The notes under the pieces: model-generated | The model's database searches: none | Told to the model about the DNA's origin: nothing | Seen by the model: only the letters and a program-made list of their open reading frames with translations | Shown here: positions 8,459 to 16,309 of the stretch, piece by piece | Layout of the letters: every line of letters starts with the position of its first letter | Numbering within the stretch: the first letter of the stretch is position 1 | NCBI GenBank assembly: GCA_964416315.1 | Contig: CAYQDR010000001.1 | Span: forward strand, 57,840 to 121,839 | Length of the DNA: 64,000 nucleotides | Direction: 5' to 3' | From: CAYQDR01 sp964416315 | GTDB taxonomy: Bacteria > Methylomirabilota > Methylomirabilia > Rokubacteriales > DASRDR01 | Made by a program: the position numbers and the translations under genes

Positions 8459-8854
8459 CTAGGGATGGATCACCTGCAGTCCCAGGACCTGCTCGAAGTG
8501 GTCGAAGTCGCGGTCGTTATGGAGCAGCGCGTGACCGTTGAGCAGGCAGAAGGTGGCGATCAGCCCGTCGATCGTCGCTCGCACCGTTCGACCTCGAGCT
8601 CGCAGGGCCCGGTAGCTCCGTGCGGTCGCCACGGCCAGCTCGACTCCCCCGGTGGGGAACACTTCGAGCTTGAGGAGTTCGTTCTCGACCTCGGAGGACC
8701 GTGCCTCGCCTCGAATGCCTTGCAGGACCTCGCACAGGATGAGGTCGGTGATCCCGAGGCGGCGGCGCTCCACCTCGCGATGGAGCCAGTCCGTTTCCCG
8801 GGTCGGTTTTCCGTTCAGGTAGTCGACCCAGACGGTCGTGTCGACGATGAGCAC
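8459..8854 (-). CDS. vapC: PIN-domain ribonuclease toxin VapC
   Basis: 131 residues from GTG 8854. MLIVDTTVWVDYLNGK opens the PIN fold (first Asp). Glu in LILCEVLQGIRG, Asp in RATIDGLIATFC and Asp in LLHNDRDFDHFE complete the acidic metal site. The length and the C-terminus FEQVLGLQVIHP are typical of chromosomal VapC, an RNA endonuclease. The antitoxin gene vapB ends 9 bases upstream on the same strand, giving the standard antitoxin-first order. Confidence 0.9.
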   Translation of the reverse strand: MLIVDTTVWVDYLNGKPTRETDWLHREVERRRLGITDLILCEVLQGIRGEARSSEVENELLKLEVFPTGGVELAVATARSYRALRARGRTVRATIDGLIATFCLLNGHALLHNDRDFDHFEQVLGLQVIHP

Positions 8855-8863
8855 GCCGCGACG

Positions 8864-9064
8864 CTACCCGATGCGGCTGGCGCGCATCCGCTCCAGGTTC
8901 CCCTTCCAGGCGACCCTGCCGCGGAGCCGCCGGACGCCCGTCTGGGCCTTGACCTGGATGAGCAAGCGGAGCCCTGCCTCGACGACGGCCCGCTTCGTGT
9001 CCAGCCCGCTCGCCTTCATGGCGTCCCGCATCAACCGGTCGTCGATCACGATGTTGGTGCGCAT
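8864..9064 (-). CDS. vapB: VapB-type antitoxin
   Basis: 66 residues from ATG 9064 behind GGGAGG. MRTNIVIDDRLMRDAMKASGLDTKRAVVEAGLRLLIQ is the short ribbon-helix-helix DNA-binding part of VapB (VapB_antitoxin_2 type), and the RGRVAWKGNLERMRASR tail is the toxin-binding part. It sits directly before vapC and should repress its own promoter together with the toxin. Confidence 0.88.
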   Translation of the reverse strand: MRTNIVIDDRLMRDAMKASGLDTKRAVVEAGLRLLIQVKAQTGVRRLRGRVAWKGNLERMRASRIG

Positions 9065-9082
9065 GCGACCTCCCCGTCTCCG

Positions 9083-9113
9083 GATGTGTATAGACTAGCA
9101 CTCTGATGTGTAT
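9083..9113 (-). promoter_or_regulatory. Probable VapB operator: two GATGTGTAT direct repeats
   Basis: GATGTGTAT occurs at 9083-9091 and 9105-9113, exactly 22 bases (two helical turns) apart, just upstream of vapB. The AT-rich core stands out in this GC-rich DNA. GATGTGTATAG resembles the complement of the first antitoxin operator (GATGTATATAC at 3911-3921). Binding by the VapBC complex is inference. Confidence 0.55.
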
Positions 9114-9208
9114 TCGTCCATGTCGGCGGCAGGCATGTGGTGGCGATGCGCCGTGCTGCGCCCATGCTTGGAGCGGTTCCTGACCGGACCTGCCGGCGGA
9201 CCCTTGCC

Positions 9209-9236
9209 TTGACCACGTCGCGCCCCGGGCTAGGCT
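9209..9236 (+). promoter_or_regulatory. Sigma-70-type promoter
   Basis: TTGACC (9209-9214), 16 bases, TAGGCT (9231-9236). It precedes an AAGGAGG ribosome site and the truncated amidohydrolase frame at 9304, so the expression signals have outlived the gene. Confidence 0.5.
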
Positions 9237-9303
9237 GGCCCACTCTCAGACCGCAGCGGCTGCAGGCCCGTGTGCTCCTCACGTTCACCGAAGGAGGTCG
9301 ATC

Positions 9304-9450
9304 ATGCCGCACTACCTGAGCGACGACGAGTTGAGGCGAGTGGCCCCCGCGGAGCTCGCGACCTTCAAGGGGCCGGTCCCGACCCAGATCGTCTCGAACG
9401 GCGAGTTCAACCCGCCGCCCCAGACCCGCGAGCAGCGAATGCTTGAGTGA
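9304..9450 (+). pseudogene. N-terminal stub of a Tat-type amidohydrolase
   Basis: A 48-codon frame with a perfect AAGGAGG site encodes MPHYLSDDELRRVAPAELA, then FKGPVPTQIVSNGEFNPPPQTREQR, and stops at TGA 9448. As I recall the family, amidohydrolase_2 proteins of uncultured soil bacteria start this way before a Tat signal and the metal-binding barrel; nothing after the stop continues the family in any frame. I read it as the head of a deleted gene, still with promoter and ribosome site. It may make a 48-residue peptide. The family assignment rests on memory of similar N-termini and is moderate. Confidence 0.45.
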
Positions 9451-9468
9451 AACGCTCGACTTGTCAAT

Positions 9469-9500
9469 CCCCGGGCGTATGCAATCGGATACACCCGGGG
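9469..9500. repeat. Inverted repeat (12-bp arms, 8-base loop)
   Basis: CCCCGGGCGTAT and ATACACCCGGGG pair with one mismatch around the loop GCAATCGG. It lies 18 bases after the stop of the amidohydrolase stub. There is no T-run after it, so it is not a classical intrinsic terminator; an operator or an RNA hairpin are the alternatives. The sequence GTCAATCCCCGGG at its left edge also occurs at 8340-8352. Confidence 0.5.
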
Positions 9501-9695
9501 TCGCAGCATGGGACTGTGACTGGAATCCTCGCGTGGTGTGTCCGACCCACGAGCCGTTCGGTCTCCTTCTCGTTTCGCCGAGCGTGCGGGCGGTGCCGCT
9601 CACGCATCGGAAGCTCCGTCGGCCCCCCAGCTTGCGCGCCGCGGTCGGGTGTGGTAGCCGTGTCGGGAGCGATCCGCCCCGCTCCAGGTACACCG

Positions 9696-10517
9696 TTGAA
9701 GGTCACGCTCCTCGGGACCGGCTGTCCGCCACCGAACCCGCGGCGCCGCGGGCCGGCGACGTTGTGTGCCCATGACGCGGCGCGGGTCCTCGTGGACGCG
9801 GGCTCGGGGGTGGCGGCGCGGCTGGCCGAGGCCGGGGTCCGCGCGGTGGACCTCGAGCGGGCGTTCCTGACCCACCTCCATTCCGATCATGTCGTCGATC
9901 TCGGGCATCTCGTCCTCAGCCGCTGGATCATCGGCCAGAACCGCCCGCTCGAGGTCTATGGCCCGGCCGGCACGCGCGCCCACGTCGAGAGGGTCCTCGC
10001 GCTCTGGGAGTGGGACGTCGAGGTCCGGCGGTCCCACATGCACGACCGCGAGCCGCCCCGGGTCGAAGTCACGGAGATCGAGGAGGGTCGCGTGTTCTCG
10101 GGTGGCGGGCTGACGGTCACCGCCTTCGCCGTCGAGCACGAGCCCGTCAAGCCGGCCTTTGGCTTCGTCGTCGAGGGTGGTGGCCGGCGGGTCGTGATCT
10201 CGGGGGACACGCGCCCGTGCGAGAACCTGATCCGCCACGCCCGCAGCGCGGACGTGCTGATCCACGAGTGCACGGACGCGACCAAGGCGGCCTGGTCGCC
10301 GGGCTGCGGCTGGCCGTCCCGCGAGGCGAAGGTCCGTGACCTCGCGAGCTACCACACGGGGCCGGACGAGGTCGGCAAGGTGGCCGCGCGGGCGACCGCC
10401 GCAACGCTGATCCTCACACACCTGATGCCCGGCTCCGACCCCGCCGACCTGTCGGCCCGCGCCGCGCGGGACTTCTCCGGGAAGATCGTCGTCGGCGAAG
10501 ACCTCATGGAAGTGTGA
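9696..10517 (+). CDS. MBL-fold metal-dependent hydrolase (RNase Z/arylsulfatase-like)
   Basis: 273 residues from TTG 9696, the codon that opens KVTLLGTGCPPP, the usual N-terminus of the group; GTG 9651 or 9660 are alternatives. The metallo-beta-lactamase motif THLHSDHVVDLGHL gives His60, His62, Asp64 and His65. A later metal ligand lies in VISGDTRPCENL, and LILTHLMPG supplies the last His. The order of motifs matches the RNase Z-like branch, which also contains many metabolic hydrolases. It is followed 19 bases later by an amidohydrolase, so a joint catabolic role is more likely than tRNA processing. Confidence 0.8.
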   Translation: MKVTLLGTGCPPPNPRRRGPATLCAHDAARVLVDAGSGVAARLAEAGVRAVDLERAFLTHLHSDHVVDLGHLVLSRWIIGQNRPLEVYGPAGTRAHVERVLALWEWDVEVRRSHMHDREPPRVEVTEIEEGRVFSGGGLTVTAFAVEHEPVKPAFGFVVEGGGRRVVISGDTRPCENLIRHARSADVLIHECTDATKAAWSPGCGWPSREAKVRDLASYHTGPDEVGKVAARATAATLILTHLMPGSDPADLSARAARDFSGKIVVGEDLMEV

Positions 10518-10536
10518 AGCTCACAGGGAGGAGAGC

Positions 10537-11529
10537 ATGGCGCTGATCGATGTCCACAACCACATCCTCTCGAAGGCCTGGGTGGACCTCCTGGCGGCAT
10601 ACGGCGGCCAGCGGTACCAGATCGGCAAGGATTCCGAGGGCCGGACGATCGTCCTCCGCAAGGGCGCGCGGTTCCTCGGCCTGACCGACGCGATGTTCGA
10701 CCCGGAGATGCGGCTGAAGGCCATGGACGCGGTCGGCGTCGAGCTCGAGCTGCTCTCCTACACCTGCCCGAACTGCTACTGGGCCGACGGGAAGGCGGCG
10801 GAGACGGTCGTCCGGGCGATGAACGACCACCTGGCGGAGGTCTGCGCGCGGTGGCCGGACCGGTTCCGGGGGCTCGGGAGCCTCCCGATGCAGGACGTGG
10901 ACCTCGCGTTGAAGGAGCTGGAGCGGGCGGTGGACCAGCTCGGGATGGTCGGATTCATCATCCTGGCGAACGTGAACGAGACGCCGCTCGACGACCCGCG
11001 CTTCGAGCCGGTCTGGGCGGCGCTCAACGCCCGCCGGCTGCCGGTCCTGCTCCACCCGACCGTGCCGCCCGGCGTCGAGGCGATGGGCATGGACCGCTTC
11101 GGCCTCGTCCCCTCGATCGGGTTCATGATCGACACGACGCTCGCCGTCACGCGCATGGTCCTCGCCGGCGTCTTCGAGCGCTACCCCGACTGGCCGGTGA
11201 TCGTGGGCCACGCGGGCGCGACGCTGCCCTTCCTCGCCGGCCGGCTCGACCAGTGCCACCGCTTCATCCCCGAGACGCGCGCGCAGACCTCGAAGCCGCC
11301 TTCGGAGTACCTCAGGCGGCTCTACTACGACACGGTCACGTACGACGTGAACGCGCTCTGGCTCGCCTACAAGCTCGCGGGGCCCCAGCGGCTGCTCTAC
11401 GGGAGCGACTACCCGCACATCATCGGGGACATGAAGGGGTGCGCGGCGCGGATCGAGCAGCTCGAGATCCCGGAGTCGGAGAAGGCGCTGATCCGGTCGG
11501 GGAACGCGAAGCGGCTGTTCCGGCTGTAG
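10537..11529 (+). CDS. Amidohydrolase_2 family protein (ACMSD-like decarboxylase/hydrolase)
   Basis: 330 residues with GGGAGGAG just upstream. The TIM-barrel metal residues are visible: His7 and His9 in DVHNH, His in VLLHPT, His in VIVGHAGATLPF and Asp in LYGSDYPH. This pattern is that of the 2-amino-3-carboxymuconate-6-semialdehyde decarboxylase superfamily, whose members decarboxylate or hydrolyse aromatic or cyclic acids using Zn or Mn. The exact substrate cannot be read. It is paired with the preceding MBL hydrolase. Confidence 0.85.
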   Translation: MALIDVHNHILSKAWVDLLAAYGGQRYQIGKDSEGRTIVLRKGARFLGLTDAMFDPEMRLKAMDAVGVELELLSYTCPNCYWADGKAAETVVRAMNDHLAEVCARWPDRFRGLGSLPMQDVDLALKELERAVDQLGMVGFIILANVNETPLDDPRFEPVWAALNARRLPVLLHPTVPPGVEAMGMDRFGLVPSIGFMIDTTLAVTRMVLAGVFERYPDWPVIVGHAGATLPFLAGRLDQCHRFIPETRAQTSKPPSEYLRRLYYDTVTYDVNALWLAYKLAGPQRLLYGSDYPHIIGDMKGCAARIEQLEIPESEKALIRSGNAKRLFRL

Positions 11530-11557
11530 GGCCGCTTGCGTCCCCGCCGCGGGACGC

Positions 11558-11586
11558 TTGACAGGCTTCCCACGCATCCCTACTAT
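11558..11586 (+). promoter_or_regulatory. Strong sigma-70 promoter of the CO dehydrogenase operon
   Basis: TTGACA (11558-11563), exactly 17 bases, TACTAT (11581-11586): a consensus -35 and a 5/6 -10 box. The predicted start is near 11593, giving a leader of about 60 bases before coxM at 11652. No obvious operator was seen. Confidence 0.8.
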
Positions 11587-11651
11587 TCGCTCCGAGCGAC
11601 GCGTACGGTCTCGCCCGCGACCGCGTTCGACCGATCCGAGGGGGGACGACC

Positions 11652-12527
11652 ATGATCCCAGCCGCGTTCGACTATCACGCCCCGTCGTCGCTCGCCGAGG
11701 CCACCGCCCTCCTCGCGCGTCACGGAGAGGACGCGAAGGTCCTCTCGGGCGGGCAGAGCCTCATCCCGATGATGAAGCTCCGCCTCGCCAGCCCGCGGCA
11801 CCTCGTGGACATCAACCGCATCCCGGGGCTCGCCTACATCCGCGAAGCCGACGGAAGCTTGCGGATCGGCGCCCTCGCCCGCGAGGCGGACCTGGAGGAG
11901 TCGGATCTCGTCCGCACCCGCTATCCGATCCTCCTCGACGCCAGCCGGGTGATCGCCGACCCGCTGGTCCGAAACCTGGCGACCGTCTGCGGCAACCTGG
12001 CCCACGGGGATCCGGCCAACGACCATCCGGCCGCCATGCTCGCCCTCGGCGCCGAGCTGGTCGCGACGGGCCCGAAGGGGGAGCGGCGCATCGCGGTCGG
12101 CTCGTTCTTCACCGGGCCCTTCGCCACGACCCTCGCGCGGGACGAGATCCTCACGGAGGTCCGCGTCCCGGCGCCGCCGCCGCGGAGCGGCGGGGCGTAC
12201 CTGAAGCTCGAGCGCAAGGTCGGGGACTTCGCGACGGCCGCCGTCGCGGTCCAGGTGACGCTCGGCCTGGGCGGCGAGTGCGAGCGGGTCGGGATCGGTC
12301 TCACGAACGTGGGGCCGACCCCGATCGCGGCCCGGAAGGCCGAGGCGTTCCTCAAGGGGAAGCGGCCGGACGAGGCGGCGGTGAAACAAGCGGCGCAGCT
12401 CGCGGCCGAGGAGGCCCGCCCGGCGGCGGACCTCCGCGGACCGACCGAGTACAAGCGCGATCTCGTCCGGGTGTTGACGGCGCGCGCGCTCCGGAAGGCG
12501 CTCGAGCGCGCGCGCGGGGGGAGGTGA
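11652..12527 (+). CDS. coxM: Carbon monoxide dehydrogenase medium (FAD) subunit
   Basis: 291 residues starting MIPAAFDYHAPSSLAEATALL. The FAD-binding motifs SGGQSLIPMMKLRLA (about residue 33) and TVCGNLAHGDPANDHPA are those of the medium subunit of xanthine-dehydrogenase-family enzymes. It takes electrons from the 2Fe-2S subunit and passes them to quinone. First gene in the order M-S-L, the order typical of form I cox operons. Its stop is within 6 bases of the coxS start. Confidence 0.9.
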   Translation: MIPAAFDYHAPSSLAEATALLARHGEDAKVLSGGQSLIPMMKLRLASPRHLVDINRIPGLAYIREADGSLRIGALAREADLEESDLVRTRYPILLDASRVIADPLVRNLATVCGNLAHGDPANDHPAAMLALGAELVATGPKGERRIAVGSFFTGPFATTLARDEILTEVRVPAPPPRSGGAYLKLERKVGDFATAAVAVQVTLGLGGECERVGIGLTNVGPTPIAARKAEAFLKGKRPDEAAVKQAAQLAAEEARPAADLRGPTEYKRDLVRVLTARALRKALERARGGR

Positions 12528-12532
12528 GGGCC

Positions 12533-13006
12533 GTGCGCGTCGGGGTGACCGTCAACGGCGAGAAGCGCGAGGCCGACGTGGAGCCCCGGCTCCTCCTGGT
12601 GCACCTCCTCCGGGAGGTGTTCCGGCTGACCGGGACGCACATCGGCTGCGACACGACCCACTGCGGCGCGTGCACCGTCCTCCTCGAGGGGAGGCCTGTC
12701 AAGTCGTGCACGGTCTTCGCCGTCCAGGCCGACGGGAAGGAGCTGATGACCGTCGAGGGGCTCGAGCAGGACGGGAAGCTGCACCCGCTCCAGGAGGGGT
12801 TCTGGCAGGAGCACGGCCTCCAGTGCGGCTACTGCACCCCGGGGATGCTCATGACCGGCTACGCGTTCCTCCGGAAGCATCCGAAGCCGACGGAGGACGA
12901 GATCCGGTGGGCGATCTCCGGCAACCTCTGCCGGTGCACCGGCTACGTGAACATCGTCAAGGCCGTGCAGTACGCGGCCGCGAAGCTGTCGCAGGGAGGA
13001 GCATGA
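12533..13006 (+). CDS. coxS: Carbon monoxide dehydrogenase small (2Fe-2S) subunit
   Basis: 157 residues from GTG 12533 with GGGGAGG at a good distance (GTG 12524, overlapping the coxM stop, is an alternative). The plant-type ferredoxin cluster reads CDTTHCGACTVLLEG plus a later Cys (VKSC), and the C-terminal cluster reads QCGYCTPGM and NLCRCTGY, the full eight-cysteine set. It carries electrons from the molybdenum site to FAD. Its stop overlaps the coxL start. Confidence 0.92.
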   Translation: MRVGVTVNGEKREADVEPRLLLVHLLREVFRLTGTHIGCDTTHCGACTVLLEGRPVKSCTVFAVQADGKELMTVEGLEQDGKLHPLQEGFWQEHGLQCGYCTPGMLMTGYAFLRKHPKPTEDEIRWAISGNLCRCTGYVNIVKAVQYAAAKLSQGGA

Positions 13007-15372
13007 TGGCCCCCAGGACGCCGCCCGAGATCGGAGGGATGGGGCACTCCATCAAGCGCAAGGAGGACGCGCGCTTCATCCGGGGGAAGGGGACGTACGT
13101 GGACGACGTCCAGCTCCCCGGGATGCTCTACCTCGACATCGTCCGGAGCCCCTTCGCCCACGCGAGGCTCAAGAAGATCGACGCCTCGAAGGCCCTGACG
13201 ATCCCCGGGGTGCTGGCCGTCATCACGGGTGAGGACCTGGCGAAGTACAACCTCCACTGGATGCCGACCCTGATGTCGGATACCCAGATGGTCCTGCCCG
13301 TGGAGAAGGTGATGTACCAGGCGCAGGAGGTCGCGGCCGTCCTCGCCACCGAGCGCTACATCGCGGCGGACGGGGTGGAGGCCGTGGAGGTCGAGTACGA
13401 GCCGCTCCCTGTCGTCGTGGACCCGCGGAAGGCACTCGAGCCCGGGGCGCCCGTCTTGAGGTCCGACAAGAAGGACCGGAAGGACAACCACATCTGGCAC
13501 TGGGAGTGGGGCGACCGGGCCGCCACCGACCGCGCCTTCCAGGAGGCGGGGGTGACGGTCAAGCAGGACATCTACCTCCCGCGGATCCACGTCGCCTCCA
13601 TCGAGACCTGCGGCTGCGTCGCCCACTTCGACAAGGTCAATGGCAAGCTGACGGTGTGGATGACCACGCAGGCGCCGCACGCGATCCGGACGGTCTTCGC
13701 GCTGGTCGCCGGGCACGTGGGCCTGGAGGAGCACAAGATCCGGATCATCTCGCCGGACATCGGCGGCGGCTTCGGCGGCAAGGTGCCGGTCTATCCCGGC
13801 TACGTCATCGCCGTGGCCGCGTCCGTCCTGACGGGTAAGCCGGTCAAGTGGATCGAGGACCGGATGGAGAACCTCCAGGCCGACTCCTTCGCGCGCGACT
13901 ACCACATCACGGCGGAGCTGGCGGCGACGAAGGAGGGGCGGCTCACGGCGTTGCGGATCAAGACGATCGCGGACCACGGGTACGCCGACGCGGCGGCCAA
14001 CCCCTCGAAGTTCCCCGCGGGCCTTTTCCACATCTGCACGGGCTCCTACGACTTCAAGGCCGCCCACGTCGAAGTGGACGGGGTGTACACGAACAAGCCC
14101 CCGGGCGGCATCGCCTATCGCTGCTCCTTCCGCGTGACGGAGGCCGTCCACACGATCGAGCGGATGGCGGACCTCATGGCCCACCAGCTCGGGATGGATC
14201 CGGCGGAGTTCCGGCTGAAGAACTTCATCAAGCCGGAGCAGTTCCCGTATCGCTCGGCCCTCGGGTGGGAGTACGACAGCGGCAACTACGCCGCCGCCCT
14301 TCACAAGGCGATGGAGAAGATCGGCTACGCCGAGCTGCGGCGGGAGCAGGCGGAGAAGCGGAAGCGCGGGGAGCTGATGGGGATCGGCATCTCGAGCTTC
14401 ACCGAGATCGTCGGAGCCGGTCCCTCGAAGCACTTCGACATCCTCGGCCTCAAGATGTTCGACAGCTGCGAGATGCGGATCCACCCGACGGGGAAGGCCA
14501 TCGCCCGCTTCGGGACGCGGTCGCAGGGGCAGGGGCACGAGACCACCTACGCCCAGATCCTCGCCGAGGAGCTGGGGATCCCCGCCGCCGACATCCAGGT
14601 CGAGGAGGGCGACACGGACACCGCCCCCTACGGGCTCGGGACCTACGCGAGCCGCTCCACGCCCGTCGCCGGCGCGGCCGCGGCCATGGCGGCCCGGAAG
14701 ATCCGCGACAAGGCGCGGAAGATCGCCGCGCACCTGCTCGAGGCCGCCGAGGAGGACCTCGTCTGGGAGCCCGGGAAGTTCTCCGTGAAGGGCGCGCCGA
14801 GCCGCTCCAAGACGATCCAGGAGATCGCGTTCGCCGCCTACACGAACCATCCGCAGGGGATGGAGGCCGGACTCGAGGCGGTCTCGTATTACGACCCGCC
14901 GAACCTGACCTTCCCCTTCGGGAGCTACATCGCGGTGGTGGACATCGACACGGGCACCGGGGAGGTCAGGGTCCGGCGCTTCGTGGCGGTGGACGACTGC
15001 GGCAACATCATCAACCCGATGATCGTCGAGGGGCAGATCCACGGCGGGCTCACCATGGGGCTTGCCCCCGCGCTGTACGAGGAGATCTCGTACGACGAGT
15101 CGGGGAACATCCGGGGCGGGAGCTTCATGGACTATCTCCTTCCCACGGCGGTCGAGACGCCCCGCTGGGAGACCGACAAGACGTGCACCCCGTCCCCCCA
15201 CCACCCGCTCGGCGCCAAGGGCGTCGGCGAGTCCGCCACCGTCGGTGCCCCGGCGGCCATCGCGAACGCCGTCGTGGATGCCCTCTGGCACCTCGGCGTG
15301 CGCCACGTGGACATCCCGATCACCCCGGCGAAGGTGTGGAAGCTCCTCCGGGATCACGGGGTGACGGAGTAG
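13003..15372 (+). CDS. coxL: Form I carbon monoxide dehydrogenase large (Mo/Cu) subunit
   Basis: 789 residues; ATG 13003 overlaps the coxS stop (ATGATG gives two possible starts). The active-site loop reads AYRCSFRVTEAVHTIER with Cys374. AYxCSFR is the signature of form I CoxL, the copper-binding, bona fide CO-oxidising type; form II has AYRGAGR. The molybdopterin motifs GGGFGGK and QGQGHETTYAQI, and GAKGVGESATVGAP with the catalytic Glu, are intact. The enzyme oxidises CO with water to CO2 and feeds electrons to the respiratory chain. The chaperone genes coxD and coxE needed for site maturation are not in this window. Confidence 0.94.
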   Translation: MMAPRTPPEIGGMGHSIKRKEDARFIRGKGTYVDDVQLPGMLYLDIVRSPFAHARLKKIDASKALTIPGVLAVITGEDLAKYNLHWMPTLMSDTQMVLPVEKVMYQAQEVAAVLATERYIAADGVEAVEVEYEPLPVVVDPRKALEPGAPVLRSDKKDRKDNHIWHWEWGDRAATDRAFQEAGVTVKQDIYLPRIHVASIETCGCVAHFDKVNGKLTVWMTTQAPHAIRTVFALVAGHVGLEEHKIRIISPDIGGGFGGKVPVYPGYVIAVAASVLTGKPVKWIEDRMENLQADSFARDYHITAELAATKEGRLTALRIKTIADHGYADAAANPSKFPAGLFHICTGSYDFKAAHVEVDGVYTNKPPGGIAYRCSFRVTEAVHTIERMADLMAHQLGMDPAEFRLKNFIKPEQFPYRSALGWEYDSGNYAAALHKAMEKIGYAELRREQAEKRKRGELMGIGISSFTEIVGAGPSKHFDILGLKMFDSCEMRIHPTGKAIARFGTRSQGQGHETTYAQILAEELGIPAADIQVEEGDTDTAPYGLGTYASRSTPVAGAAAAMAARKIRDKARKIAAHLLEAAEEDLVWEPGKFSVKGAPSRSKTIQEIAFAAYTNHPQGMEAGLEAVSYYDPPNLTFPFGSYIAVVDIDTGTGEVRVRRFVAVDDCGNIINPMIVEGQIHGGLTMGLAPALYEEISYDESGNIRGGSFMDYLLPTAVETPRWETDKTCTPSPHHPLGAKGVGESATVGAPAAIANAVVDALWHLGVRHVDIPITPAKVWKLLRDHGVTE

Positions 15373-15403
15373 GAAAACCTTCCGCCAGCGCAAGGAGGAG
15401 GCG

Positions 15404-15700
15404 ATGCTCTTCTCGGTACCGTTCTCCCACACGGCCGCAGAGTGCCCCGCGGCCCACAAGGAGCAGATGGACGGGATCACGCGCTTGCTGTCACCGGAAA
15501 GCCTCGGCCCGCGCGGAATCCGGCTCGTCGAAGGGTACGTCGACCGGCTCTGACTGCAGCCCACGGAGAAGGGTCACTTCTCCTATTTCGTCTTCGAGGC
15601 CGACGCCGAGCAGAAGATCCGCGACCTGTTTAAGCCCGCCCAGGTCGAGCTGCGGACGCTCGAGCGGTGGAGTGACATGATGAAGGCGGCGCCGAGGTAG
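15404..15700 (+). CDS. Small gene with in-frame TGA in the cox operon: candidate selenoprotein
   Basis: ATG 15404 follows a perfect AAGGAGG. The frame runs MLFSVPFSHTAAECPAAHK to VEGYVDRL, meets TGA at 15551-15553 (codon 50), then continues LQPTEKGHFSYFVFEADAEQ to WSDMMKAAPR and TAG at 15700, 98 residues if the TGA is read. Codons after the TGA keep the GC-rich third positions of real genes, and the protein pattern (beta strand HFSYFVFEAD, helix AEQKIRDLF) looks continuous. A hairpin resembling a bacterial SECIS follows the TGA. The alternatives are a nonsense mutation or sequencing error in a Cys or Trp codon. I do not recognise the family; it may be a small ferredoxin-like alpha/beta protein. 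It lies 31 bases after coxL and 27 before coxG. Confidence 0.6.
15551..15583 (+). promoter_or_regulatory. SECIS-like element: TGA followed by hairpin
   Basis: After TGA (15551-15553) come 11 bases, then GGAGAAG (15565-15571), loop GGTCA (15572-15576) and CTTCTCC (15577-15583), a perfect 7-bp stem. The loop begins 18 bases after the TGA. As I remember the E. coli fdhF SECIS, it has the same 11-base offset and a GGUC loop at the same distance. The bulged U of fdhF is absent. The glycine codon forming the loop is GGT, uncommon in this DNA. Confidence 0.5.
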
Positions 15701-15727
15701 CCGCGGGCCCGCCCGTGTGAGGCACCG

Positions 15728-16309
15728 ATGGCCGTGAAGATGGAGCAGAAGGTGTCGCTCGGCGCGCCGCCGGACCGCGTGTGGGCGTTCCTGACCGACC
15801 CCTTCCAGGTGGCGAGCTGCCTGCCCGGCGCCGCGATCACCGAGCAGGTGGACGACCGCACCTACCGCGGCACGATCACGGTGAAGGTGGGTCCCATGAC
15901 CACGAGCTACAAGGGAACGATCCGGTTCGAGCGACTGGACCCCGGCGCCCGGGAGGCGGAGCTGGTGGGCCAGGGCCAGGACGTGCGGGGCAAGGGCGGC
16001 GCCGAGATGCGGATGCAGAGCCGCCTCCGGGCGGTGGAGGGAGGGACCGAGGTCACGGTCGTCTCGGAGGTGAGCATCACCGGGCTCCTCGCCCAGCTCG
16101 GTCGCGGCATGATCGAGGGTGTGGCGGATCAGATCTTCCAGGAGTTCGCCGCGGCGATGCGCCAGAAGCTGGGCGCGGGGCCCGCGGGCGGAGAGGCGGC
16201 GGCGGAGGCCAAGCCGCTGGATGCGCTCTCGCTCGGCACGAAAGCCGCCGGGCAGGCGGTGGGGCGCGCCGTGCGCCGCCTCCTCGGCCGCGAGGGCGAG
16301 CCGCCGTGA
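15728..16309 (+). CDS. coxG: CO dehydrogenase accessory protein CoxG (SRPBCC, membrane anchor)
   Basis: 193 residues. MEQKVSLGAPPDRVWAFLTDPFQVASCLPGA and YRGTITVKVGPMTTSYKGTIRFE form the CoxG/START-like hydrophobic-pocket domain. The C-terminal third is Ala-rich and ends in basic GRAVRRLLGREGEPP. In form I systems CoxG recruits CO dehydrogenase to the membrane and supports quinone reduction; that role is taken from the literature on the family. Its stop overlaps the next gene (GTGA). Confidence 0.9.
   Translation: MAVKMEQKVSLGAPPDRVWAFLTDPFQVASCLPGAAITEQVDDRTYRGTITVKVGPMTTSYKGTIRFERLDPGAREAELVGQGQDVRGKGGAEMRMQSRLRAVEGGTEVTVVSEVSITGLLAQLGRGMIEGVADQIFQEFAAAMRQKLGAGPAGGEAAAEAKPLDALSLGTKAAGQAVGRAVRRLLGREGEPP

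Noticed and set aside
9448..9500. In-frame TGA of the amidohydrolase stub followed by a hairpin, as a possible second SECIS
   Set aside because: The reading frame after this TGA (NARLVNPRAYAIGY) does not continue the protein family and ends after 22 codons; the loop starts about 30 bases away, and nothing suggests coding beyond the stop.
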